Assembly: GCF_024346755.1 (NCBI RefSeq) | Contig: NZ_AP024862.1 | Coordinates: forward strand, 372,001-436,000 | Length of the DNA stretch: 64,000 nucleotides | Direction of reading: 5' to 3' | From: Vibrio aerogenes | GTDB taxonomy: Bacteria > Pseudomonadota > Gammaproteobacteria > Enterobacterales > Vibrionaceae | Shown: positions 1 to 7,784 of the stretch, piece by piece | How positions within the stretch are numbered: the stretch's first letter is position 1 | How the letters are laid out: each line of letters opens with the position of its first letter | Translations under genes and position numbers: made by a program | Notes under the pieces: generated by a model | The model's input: the letters and a program-made list of their open reading frames with translations, nothing else | Told to the model about the DNA's origin: nothing | Databases searched by the model: none

Positions 1-424
1 GATTTTCTGTGATGTTTTGGTCATGGAATTGTCATGTTTTTTGCGATTTGCAATTGCAAAATGAAAATGTAATACAAAATGCTAGTGATATGTTTCTCAT
101 GTGCATGGGTAATTCTCTGCATTCAGCCCTTACCTTCAGTTTCATGACTATAATTCATAGAGTTTTTGAATATCCGCATATACCTGATACTGCCATGCAT
201 AGGTTTTTGCATTTTCAGTGAGCAGGAAGCCGGATTAAACAGTTGGCAGGGAAGGGGGACCGGTTTGTTCAGTTGTATTGATTTTTTTGGGACGAATATC
301 ATCGCAGCCTGACTCTGAGTTGAGTCTCTGTTGATTATCTGTTCCAATGATATTTTACTGATTGGTATGTCTGAAATAATCGGTTGATTCGATTGTTGTT
401 ACTCAATAGCTAGGGAGAATACCG
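1..424. other. Upstream non-coding stretch
   Basis: I see no convincing gene here. Short open frames on both strands lack a ribosome binding site and family resemblance. The stretch is AT-rich and holds a perfect 14-bp palindrome, TTTGCAATTGCAAA, at 47-60. That could be a regulatory site for a gene left of the window. A good Shine-Dalgarno (AGGGAGA, about 411-417) lies at its right end, serving the gene at 425. Confidence 0.5.
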
Positions 425-859
425 TTGAAGTCTTTGTTAGCCCTGCTCGGTGTATTACTGTTGGTTTTAAGTGGTTTCTTAATCTACAAAGGTTATGAAG
501 AATATACGAACCCTAAACAGGTTTATGGAAACTGGCTGGAAATTAAAGTACTGGGTGATCGCCGGGACGTCATCAGGTTTGATAAACGGGGGGTTTACCG
601 TAATCATCACCTGATTACAACGAAGTTTGAGTATGATGGAAAAACCATCCGTTTTAAAACCGGAGGTTCAGAAACTATTTATGAACTGAGTGGTACGGAG
701 AATTCACCGCAATTAAAAAGGGTGGAGCCTGCTCAGCCAATTCAAACCCTGATTAAGGAGGGATATGAACACACGCTGAACAAGCCCAGTGCGCTCAGAA
801 TGGTACCCCGCCGGACGCCGTTTGGCTCCGGCGACAATGATGATAAGTCAGGAGAGTAA
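425..859 (+). CDS. DUF2850-type small membrane-anchored protein
   Basis: This is a 144-residue protein with one N-terminal hydrophobic segment (about residues 3-22), acting as an uncleaved signal anchor or signal peptide. A small, probably periplasmic, beta-rich domain follows (motif YGNWLEI near residues 34-40) and then a polar acidic tail. The layout resembles the Vibrionaceae DUF2850 family, whose function is unknown. The start is TTG, chosen because AGGGAGA sits a few bases upstream and no in-frame ATG would keep the hydrophobic segment. It stands alone, 135 bp upstream of the mechanosensitive channel. The family call comes from pattern memory only, and no function can be assigned. Confidence 0.7.
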   Translation: MKSLLALLGVLLLVLSGFLIYKGYEEYTNPKQVYGNWLEIKVLGDRRDVIRFDKRGVYRNHHLITTKFEYDGKTIRFKTGGSETIYELSGTENSPQLKRVEPAQPIQTLIKEGYEHTLNKPSALRMVPRRTPFGSGDNDDKSGE

Positions 860-994
860 GGCCGGACAGCGCTACCGGTTCCTTATTCGACCTGACTCAT
901 CAGGTTTTGCCCGCCGCCCTCACGTCTTACCTTACTGGTGATCATGATTCTTTTTTGTTAACTTTGCGTTTTATTTTAACTTTTTTGCGTTTTT

Positions 995-2095
995 ATGGAT
1001 AAATGGCTCACTGAAATCCAGGCATTACCTGTGTGGAAAAACTGGGACAATAGTATTGTCCTGATTACATTCGCGAGTCTGGTACTCTGGATTAGCTGGC
1101 GATTGTTATACAGTCGTCTGTATATACTGACCGAGAAGACCCGGGTCGATTGGGATAACCTGTTGCTGCACGCCTTGCAGACGCCGGTCACTGTACTGAT
1201 TTGGTGCTGGCCGGCCAGTATTTCTGTTGGCTTGTTACTGGACGATATGGTTGAGAGTGAACTGAACTGGTTGCTGACCCTCAAGCAAATGTTGTTTATT
1301 CTCTGCTTTATCTGGGTTTTTCTGCGGCTGATACATAATATCGAACAGCATGTTCTATCGACAAAAAAACGTGATGAGACCACCGTTCAGGCCATAGCCA
1401 AAATTGCTCGTCTTGCTTTTATTCTGACGGGGTTATTATCTTTAATGCAAACCTTTGGCCTGAGTTTGTCCGGGCTGTTGACATTTGGTGGTGTTGGCGG
1501 GCTGGTCGTTGGTTTTGCGGCCAAAGATTTACTGTCGAACTTTTTCGGCGGGTTGATGATTTATTTTGACCGTCCGTTTAAAGTCGGAGACTGGATTCGT
1601 TCTCCGGATCGGAATATAGAAGGGACCGTTGAGCGGATTGGCTGGCGGATGACGATTATCCGGACCTTTGATAAGCGTCCTTTGTATGTGCCGAATGCTG
1701 TTTTCAGCCATATTGTGGTTGAGAACCCTTCGCGGATGCTGAACCGGAGAATCTATGAAACAATCGGGCTGCGCTACGATGATGCAGAAAAAGTTTCTCG
1801 GATTATTCAGGATGTGAAAACAATGCTGGAAACGCATCCGGATATTGATGCCAGCCAGACGCTGATCGTGAACTTCAACGCCTTTGGACCTTCCTCATTA
1901 GACTTCTTTATCTATACCTTCACGAAAACGGTGAACTGGATTAAATATCATGAGGTCAAACAAGATATTTTGTTACGGGTGATGACGATTATTCACCAGC
2001 ATGACGCTGATATTGCTTATCCAACTCAAATTCTCAAGCTGGAGCCTGAGAGTTCAGGCAGCAGTGAAGGGCACGTATTTCATCCACAAGGATGA
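995..2095 (+). CDS. ynaI: MscS-family mechanosensitive channel, YnaI-like
   Basis: Inner-membrane mechanosensitive channel that opens under membrane tension during hypo-osmotic shock. At 366 residues it is close in length to E. coli YnaI (343). There are about five hydrophobic segments (near 20-40, 62-84, 97-113, 137-153 and 158-180). The last is the Gly/Ala-rich pore helix (SGLLTFGGVGGLVVG, then KDLLSNFFGG). The MscS beta-domain follows with the YnaI-type signature FDRPFKVGDWIRSPDRNIEG and a VPNAVFS motif. It is monocistronic and faces the leftward Lon-like gene across a hairpin at 2117-2139. YnaI is known as a low-conductance channel; that property is inferred here. Start is ATG, with only a weak ribosome binding site visible. 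Confidence 0.9.
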   Translation: MDKWLTEIQALPVWKNWDNSIVLITFASLVLWISWRLLYSRLYILTEKTRVDWDNLLLHALQTPVTVLIWCWPASISVGLLLDDMVESELNWLLTLKQMLFILCFIWVFLRLIHNIEQHVLSTKKRDETTVQAIAKIARLAFILTGLLSLMQTFGLSLSGLLTFGGVGGLVVGFAAKDLLSNFFGGLMIYFDRPFKVGDWIRSPDRNIEGTVERIGWRMTIIRTFDKRPLYVPNAVFSHIVVENPSRMLNRRIYETIGLRYDDAEKVSRIIQDVKTMLETHPDIDASQTLIVNFNAFGPSSLDFFIYTFTKTVNWIKYHEVKQDILLRVMTIIHQHDADIAYPTQILKLEPESSGSSEGHVFHPQG

Positions 2096-2108
2096 GTGTT
2101 AAAACAGA

Positions 2109-2139
2109 CAAAAAAACCGGAGCACGTTGTGTGCTCCGG
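2109..2139 (-). terminator. Rho-independent terminator of the Lon-like gene
   Basis: CCGGAGCAC (2117-2125) and GTGCTCCGG (2131-2139) form a perfect 9-bp stem with a 5-nt loop. Read on the minus strand the stem is followed by a run of T (A-run at 2111-2116 on the plus strand), so it fits the leftward gene best. It may also stop the converging channel gene. Confidence 0.75.
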
Positions 2140-2191
2140 ATAAAGAAGACAGACAAGCATGACATGATTGTGATGACACGCTTCAACCGGA

Positions 2192-4552
2192 CTATTTTCT
2201 CATTGAATTCAGCTTTGCCTGGGCAATCCCGAAAATCGAATTGACCGGATAGCTGCTGTCTTCGGTCGCTATCCCCGCCGGTTTACCCGTGAATATCTCA
2301 ATCGCCTCTGTCACATGGTCAATTGCCCAGATATGAAATTCCCCCTTATCGACCGCGGTGACAATATCTTCCCGCAGCATCAGGTTATGAACGTTTGATC
2401 TGGGGATAATCACACCTTGATCCGGATGGCGGCCTTTAATTTTACATACATCAAAAAAGCCTTCGATTTTTTCGTTCAGTCCGCCAATGGGCTGGGCTTC
2501 ACCAAACTGATTCATCGAGCCGGTAATGGCAATATTCTGATAGTTAGGCTGTTTCGAGAATGCTGACACAATCGCGCAAAACTCTGCCATGCTGGCACTG
2601 TCGCCATCAACTCCGCCGTAAGACTGTTCAAAAGTAATTGTGGTCGTCAGCGGAACTTTGGCATTTTTTCCCAGCACGGAGTGCAAATAAGCCGACAGAA
2701 TCATCACGCCTTTGGAGTGCAGGCTGCCGCCTAAGTCGACGTTTCGCTCAATATCGATGATGTCACCATCGCCGTAACAAGTGGTTGCCGTAATCCGGTT
2801 GGGCATGCCGAAAGCATGATCGCTGGTACTTAACACCGATAACGCATTGACCTGCCCGACTGCCATGCCTTCAGTCTGAATCAGCATGGTGCCGTTTACA
2901 AAACCTTCCATAATATTGTGCTGAATCCGGTTGACCCGCAATTCCTGATTATGCAGTGCTTCATTCACGTGACCAACCCGGATCATATTGGAGTTGGCTT
3001 GTCTGGCGACGAAATTAGATTCGCGCAGCAAATTGGCAATATGGGCCGAATGCAGGGACAGTTTATTCTGATCGCCTGCCACTCTTGAGCTTTGTTCTAT
3101 GATTCTGGCAATGGCTTTGCGGTCACAGTGGAGCATATTATTATCGTGCACAAAACTGGAGATAAACCGGGCATACTGAAGTTCAGAATCTGATGTCCTT
3201 GGCATTTCATCTTCGAAATCAGCGGTGACACGGAACAGTTCGCTGAACTCAGGATCATAATGTGCCAGCAACTGGTAGGTCCGGTAATCTCCGAACAGAA
3301 TGATTTTTACATTCAGTGGAATAGGTTCCGGGTCAAGAGAAACTGCGCCGGTTAAAGTCACTTCTTTTTCCAGTGACGTCAGGCTGAGCTGGCGCGAACG
3401 CAGTGCCCGCTTCAGGCCATCCCAGACATAAGGACGCTCCAGTACTTTAATCGCGTCCATCAGCAGCACACCACCATTGGCGCGGTGCAGACTACCGGGA
3501 CGGATCAGTGAGAAATCGGTGAAGACTGTGCCTTTGTAGGTCGCGGTTTCAATGTAGCCGAATAAAGAGTGATAATTGGGGTTTTCTTCGACAACAATCG
3601 GGAAATGTTCATCGGTATGGCTGACCAGTACATTGACTTTGTAGCGGCGGGGCAGCTTTTTATCCAGTGATGCCGTCGCCATGTCACCCTGCTCATTGCT
3701 TTCATCAAGAAAAATTTCAACGTTTTCAATGATATCCTTCTTTAATTCAGTCAGATACTCTTTGACGGGGGCGTATTCACTATAATCTTTTTTCAGTTTT
3801 TTGATGAAGTGCGTCAGGACTTCCCCCGTCACCTCATCATTGAGTTTTTTGATCTTCTCAGTATAGGTTTCTTCCCATTCTGAGAGTTGTCTGACCATGG
3901 TCCGGAGCTTGACTTCCAGATCATCAATCGCCTGACTGAAGCGTTCCTGTTCTTTCTGACTTAACGCTTCAAAGGTTTCTTCGGTATGCAGCTCTTCTCC
4001 GTTCAGCGCAACAAACTGATAGTCCCCTTGTGGGGTAATGGTCAGATTGATATGACGTGCTTTAGCCTCTTTGCTGATCTGTTCCAGTTCGGTTTGTTGC
4101 TTGGTTGCCAGCTGGTTTTTAAGCTGTTCGGCCCGGCTGATATAAAGTTCATTATCGAAAGCCAGCGGAATTGCAACCAGGAGTTTTTCGATCAGCTTTT
4201 CAATATCATGCCGTAACTTACCACCGATACCCTGCGGCAATTTCATGACTTTAGGTGTGCGGATTTCATTAAAATTTGCCACATAGCACCAGTCGTATAA
4301 CCCGCCATTTTCATGTTGATGGCGGTTGAGGTAGCGCAGTATCATGGTCCGTTTCCCCAGACCATTCCGCCCGATCGCATAGATATTGTACCCTTTCTCC
4401 TGTATTGACATGGCAAACTCAACGGCTTTTTGTGCCCGTTCCTGTCCGATGATTTCATCGATTGGGCTTAAACTTTTTGTTGATTTGCTGGTGAGTTTGT
4501 CCAGCCTGGCAACATGATATAACTGTTCTGTTTTTAATCGGTCGATTGCCAT
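2192..4552 (-). CDS. Lon-family (S16) AAA+ protease, YcbZ/LonB-like
   Basis: ATP-dependent protease-like protein of 786 residues, belonging to the group with a divergent AAA module fused to a C-terminal Lon protease domain. A Walker-A-like loop, GRNGLGKRT, is at about 61-69. A long helical insertion rich in Glu/Lys (about 150-270, probably coiled coil) follows. The proteolytic Ser-Lys dyad is intact: Ser652 in GDSASM and Lys695 in GLNEK, 43 residues apart as in classical Lon. There is no Lon N-terminal substrate domain. Start is ATG with GAGGGG upstream on the minus strand. It is monocistronic with its own terminator. Substrates cannot be inferred from the sequence. Confidence 0.9.
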   Translation of the reverse strand: MAIDRLKTEQLYHVARLDKLTSKSTKSLSPIDEIIGQERAQKAVEFAMSIQEKGYNIYAIGRNGLGKRTMILRYLNRHQHENGGLYDWCYVANFNEIRTPKVMKLPQGIGGKLRHDIEKLIEKLLVAIPLAFDNELYISRAEQLKNQLATKQQTELEQISKEAKARHINLTITPQGDYQFVALNGEELHTEETFEALSQKEQERFSQAIDDLEVKLRTMVRQLSEWEETYTEKIKKLNDEVTGEVLTHFIKKLKKDYSEYAPVKEYLTELKKDIIENVEIFLDESNEQGDMATASLDKKLPRRYKVNVLVSHTDEHFPIVVEENPNYHSLFGYIETATYKGTVFTDFSLIRPGSLHRANGGVLLMDAIKVLERPYVWDGLKRALRSRQLSLTSLEKEVTLTGAVSLDPEPIPLNVKIILFGDYRTYQLLAHYDPEFSELFRVTADFEDEMPRTSDSELQYARFISSFVHDNNMLHCDRKAIARIIEQSSRVAGDQNKLSLHSAHIANLLRESNFVARQANSNMIRVGHVNEALHNQELRVNRIQHNIMEGFVNGTMLIQTEGMAVGQVNALSVLSTSDHAFGMPNRITATTCYGDGDIIDIERNVDLGGSLHSKGVMILSAYLHSVLGKNAKVPLTTTITFEQSYGGVDGDSASMAEFCAIVSAFSKQPNYQNIAITGSMNQFGEAQPIGGLNEKIEGFFDVCKIKGRHPDQGVIIPRSNVHNLMLREDIVTAVDKGEFHIWAIDHVTEAIEIFTGKPAGIATEDSSYPVNSIFGIAQAKLNSMRK

Positions 4553-4909
4553 TATCCCCTCGCTTTAAACACACGTGATACGTTTGCATCCATGCCCGTT
4601 GTTGTCAGGCGTATGATTTGCCCGGATATACCTGTCACCTGAATACCTGTCACCTGAATTATCAGGATGTGGGTATAAGCATATATTCAGACAGACTGAA
4701 TGTAACAGTGTAAATGCTATTTTGTTCATTTTTAGTGACTTACTGCTAATTCAGTTCTGAGTGAACAAATTATCACCAATATGGTGCCGACGGAGTCCTC
4801 AGCTTCATAAAAAGAATGCTTTTCTAATGATTCGCGACTCAGTAGACTGGCGGCCTCATATGTATTTTCCGGGCGTATACTGAGATGCCCCGCTGGATAG
4901 AAACAGACG
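4553..4909. other. Divergent intergenic region with 15-bp tandem duplication
   Basis: This 357-bp region carries the divergent promoters of the Lon-like protease (leftward) and the MATE exporter (rightward). A perfect 15-bp tandem duplication, ATACCTGTCACCTGA, lies at 4628-4642 and 4643-4657. I could not place promoter hexamers with confidence. An open frame on the minus strand (4732-5007) overlaps the start of the MATE gene and looks spurious. Confidence 0.5.
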
Positions 4910-6256
4910 ATGTTAAAACAGACCACACGAACAGAACAGACTGGCTCAGGACTGGCCAGACAGCTATTTTCGATGACCTGGCCCATGGTTTTTGGTGTTT
5001 TGTCCATGATGAGCTTCCAGTTGATTGACAGTATTTTTATCTCTCAGCTGGGCGTGTTACCTTTGGCGGCACAAGGATTTACCCTGCCGGTGCAGATGAT
5101 AGTCATCGGCCTTCAGGTGGGGCTGGGAATCGCGACCACCGCCGTGATTGGCCGTGTGTCAGGGCAGGGGAATGCGCAGTATGCAAAACAGTTGGGCGGA
5201 CTGATTCTGGTGATCGGTAGTGTCAGTGTTGCTGTGCTGGCGGTGATGATTTTTCTGATCCGGGATCCGTTACTGCATTTTCTTGGTGCTTCTGAGGATA
5301 TTTTTCCGATCATTGATTTGTACTGGCCTTATTGGCTGGTGAGCGCATGGTCTGGTGCGACACTCTATTTTCTCTACAGTATCTGCCGTGCGAACGGTAA
5401 TACAATCCTTCCCGGCTCAATGATGGTGGTGACCAGTCTGCTGAATCTGGTATTTGATCCGCTGTTTATTTTCAGTATGGATCTGGGATTGCCGGGGGCA
5501 GCACTGGCGACACTTGCTTCATTTGCACTGGGCGGTTTGATTGTGACGATCCGCATCTGGCCGAAGCGTTTATTGTCTTTTATCTGGCAGGGTATGGATA
5601 TTCCGGTCAGTATCCGGATGATTCTTCAGGTGATGGGACCGGCAACGGTCAGTCAGTTGTTACCACCACTGTCTGCAATGACGGCCACAAAAATTATTGC
5701 GGCTTACGGTTCTGCGCCGGTGGCTGCCTGGGCAATTGGCTCACGGTTTGAATTTTTCTCTCTGGTGGTGGTACTTGCTTTAACCATGGCAATGCCGCCA
5801 ATGGTGGCACGTTTTCTTGGTGGGAAGAAGGTTGCCGAGATCCGTCAGCTGATGCGTATTGCGGTGTGCTTTATTTTGAGTTTTCAGGCCGGGCTGGCGA
5901 TCATCAGCTTTGGTTTATCATTTTTTGCAGTGAACTGGATGTCTGATGACCCGGCGGTGCGTCAGTTACTGCGCTGGCACCTGACTTATGTGCCGGTGAG
6001 TCTGGCACCTTTGGGTGTGTGTATGTTGGTTGTGTCGGTGGCGAATGCGCTCGGGCGTTCTTATACTGCGTTGACGATTTCAGCGCTGCGCTTATTTGTG
6101 TTCTTTCTGCCCTGTTTATGGATAGGTGCGCAGTTGTTGCAGCTGAAAGGAATTTATATGGGTGCTCTGGTGGGAAACTGTCTCGCCGGAGCGGGTGCAT
6201 GGGTGATGTATCGCCGGATGATTCATCAGACAGAGAAACAAAACAATCAGGGCTGA
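4910..6256 (+). CDS. MATE-family multidrug/toxin exporter
   Basis: Inner-membrane cation-coupled antiporter of the multidrug and toxic compound extrusion family. The 448 residues match the usual length, with about twelve hydrophobic segments in two pseudo-symmetric halves. Typical features are the N-terminal MTWPMVFG...FQLIDSIFISQLG region and the following QMIVIGLQVGLGIATTAVIGR, which corresponds to helices 1-2. The subfamily (NorM, DinF or other) cannot be fixed by eye, and substrates are unknown. The stop codon lies inside an 11-bp hairpin shared with the converging aroG. The ribosome binding site for ATG 4910 is weak (GGAT), so the start is moderately certain. Confidence 0.88.
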   Translation: MLKQTTRTEQTGSGLARQLFSMTWPMVFGVLSMMSFQLIDSIFISQLGVLPLAAQGFTLPVQMIVIGLQVGLGIATTAVIGRVSGQGNAQYAKQLGGLILVIGSVSVAVLAVMIFLIRDPLLHFLGASEDIFPIIDLYWPYWLVSAWSGATLYFLYSICRANGNTILPGSMMVVTSLLNLVFDPLFIFSMDLGLPGAALATLASFALGGLIVTIRIWPKRLLSFIWQGMDIPVSIRMILQVMGPATVSQLLPPLSAMTATKIIAAYGSAPVAAWAIGSRFEFFSLVVVLALTMAMPPMVARFLGGKKVAEIRQLMRIAVCFILSFQAGLAIISFGLSFFAVNWMSDDPAVRQLLRWHLTYVPVSLAPLGVCMLVVSVANALGRSYTALTISALRLFVFFLPCLWIGAQLLQLKGIYMGALVGNCLAGAGAWVMYRRMIHQTEKQNNQG

Positions 6257-6273
6257 TCGTTTGATCAGCCCTG
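6248..6273. terminator. Bidirectional terminator between MATE gene and aroG
   Basis: CAGGGCTGATC (6248-6258) and GATCAGCCCTG (6263-6273) form a perfect 11-bp stem with a GTTT loop, between two convergent genes. The left arm overlaps the MATE stop codon. No long T-run follows, so the terminator call rests on stem strength and position. Confidence 0.65.
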
Positions 6274-6316
6274 AGTCATTGAAATCACCACTGAAAGGTG
6301 AACTGAGAAAGCGGAG

Positions 6317-7369
6317 CTAAGCCTGACGACGTTTTTCAACTGCCGCAGCCAGCTGGCGCAGTACCGCTTCCGTATCATCCCAGCCGATACAGGCATCGGT
6401 GATTGACTGGCCATAAGTGGCCGCACGGCCATCCACCAGATCCTGACGACCTTCAACCAGATGAGATTCAATCATCACACCAAAAATTGTATTTTCACCG
6501 CCGGCAATTTGTGCTGAAACATCTTCAGCAACGACCATTTGACGTTCATACTTTTTGCTGCTGTTTGCATGGCTGAAGTCGATCATCACTTTTTGCGGCA
6601 ATCCGGCTGCCCCCAGTTTCTGCTTGACTTCCTGAACGTGCGCTTCACTGTAGTTTGGCTCTTTACCGCCGCGTAAAATGATATGGCAGTCAGGGTTGCC
6701 GTCTGTTTCCACAATGGCAGAGTGACCAAATTTGGTCACAGAAAGGAAATGGTGAGAAGCGCTGGCAGAACGAATCGCATCGGCTGCAATCTTTATGTTT
6801 CCATCAGTACCGTTCTTAAAACCGACCGGGCTGGAAAGGCCGGAAGCCAGTTCGCGGTGAACCTGTGATTCTGTGGTTCGTGCGCCGATTGCACCCCAGC
6901 TGATTAAATCAGCAAGGTATTGCGGAGAAATCATGTCCAGGAATTCACTGGCAGTCGGCATGCCCATATCGGTCAGATCCAGCAATAACTTACGGCCAAT
7001 TTTCAGACCTTCGTTAATTTTGTAGGTGTTGTTCATGTACGGGTCGTTGATCAAACCTTTCCAGCCAACAGTGGTTCTTGGTTTTTCAAAATAAACACGC
7101 ATCACGATTTCCAGCTTGTCGCCAAGCTCATCACGCATTTTTTTCAGGCGTTTGCCATATTCAACCGCAGCTTCCGGATCATGAATTGAACATGGGCCGA
7201 TGATGACCAGCAGGCGATCATCCTTGTCATTCAGAATATTATGAATCGCTTTACGGGCATTAAAAGTTGTTGATGCGGCAACATCGGTTGCCGGAAATTT
7301 TTCTAAAATCGCAACTGGCGGCAGTAATTCTTTAATTCGTTTAATTTTTACGTCATCAGTCTGAAACAT
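6317..7369 (-). CDS. aroG: 3-deoxy-7-phosphoheptulonate synthase, Phe-sensitive type
   Basis: Cytosolic class-I DAHP synthase that condenses phosphoenolpyruvate and erythrose 4-phosphate, the committed step of the shikimate pathway. The 350 residues equal E. coli AroG in length and the protein is nearly collinear with it. Shared motifs include IGPCSIHD (metal/PEP), RVYFEKPRTTVGWKG, GARTTESQVHRELASGLS, KNGTDG, ILRGGKEPNY and DFSHANSSK. The N-terminal PPVAILEKFPAT region that shapes the Phe-feedback site is conserved. It is a single gene facing the MATE gene. A TyrR-box-like palindrome about 180 bp upstream of the start suggests aromatic amino acid repression, as for E. coli aroG. Confidence 0.97.
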   Translation of the reverse strand: MFQTDDVKIKRIKELLPPVAILEKFPATDVAASTTFNARKAIHNILNDKDDRLLVIIGPCSIHDPEAAVEYGKRLKKMRDELGDKLEIVMRVYFEKPRTTVGWKGLINDPYMNNTYKINEGLKIGRKLLLDLTDMGMPTASEFLDMISPQYLADLISWGAIGARTTESQVHRELASGLSSPVGFKNGTDGNIKIAADAIRSASASHHFLSVTKFGHSAIVETDGNPDCHIILRGGKEPNYSEAHVQEVKQKLGAAGLPQKVMIDFSHANSSKKYERQMVVAEDVSAQIAGGENTIFGVMIESHLVEGRQDLVDGRAATYGQSITDACIGWDDTEAVLRQLAAAVEKRRQA

Positions 7370-7784
7370 TCCGTTCTGTATCCTTTTTCATCTTAGTCGG
7401 TGCATTGGACAACAGGCTCTGACAAACCTTTGTATGACTCGCTGTGTCCGATGGAATGTCTGTAAGTTATCGGGTTCAGATTCATGTTGCAATCATTTTT
7501 TTTTATAAATTGCAATATTTAGTCCTTTTTTACACCAGTTGTATTTTGTAAATATTTTTGTACACCCACTTTGGCTATTGCAGACTGGAATCGGGGAAAG
7601 TGCAGGGAAGATCTCATTTGATATGTAAACACCGGGGTCTGTTGCGGAAAAAATATACCCGAAAGGTCAACTGGCCCTATATTTGTCTATCATTTATCGA
7701 TTGCGTACGCACAATTGTTGTGAGATTTATCATAAAATTTACATATTCAATGTTTGAAGAATTCAGTGAAAAGGTAGTCTGCTC
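7370..7784. other. Divergent control region of aroG and the phospho-sugar mutase
   Basis: A 415-bp non-coding region between the two start codons. It contains the TyrR-box-like palindrome at 7547-7564 (listed separately) in an AT-rich segment around 7495-7565. A 76-codon frame on the plus strand (7558-7788) has no recognisable family and runs into the mutase start, so I read it as spurious. Confidence 0.5.
7547..7564. promoter_or_regulatory. Candidate TyrR box upstream of aroG
   Basis: TGTAAA-TATTTT-TGTACA matches the TyrR consensus TGTAAA-N6-TTTACA with one mismatch. It lies about 180 bp upstream of the aroG start. E. coli aroG is a known TyrR target. No experimental support is available here, and the distance is rather long. 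Confidence 0.45.

Noticed and set aside
9..347. Overlapping open frames on both strands at the left edge
   Set aside because: No ribosome binding sites, no recognisable family, and AT-rich composition typical of intergenic DNA.
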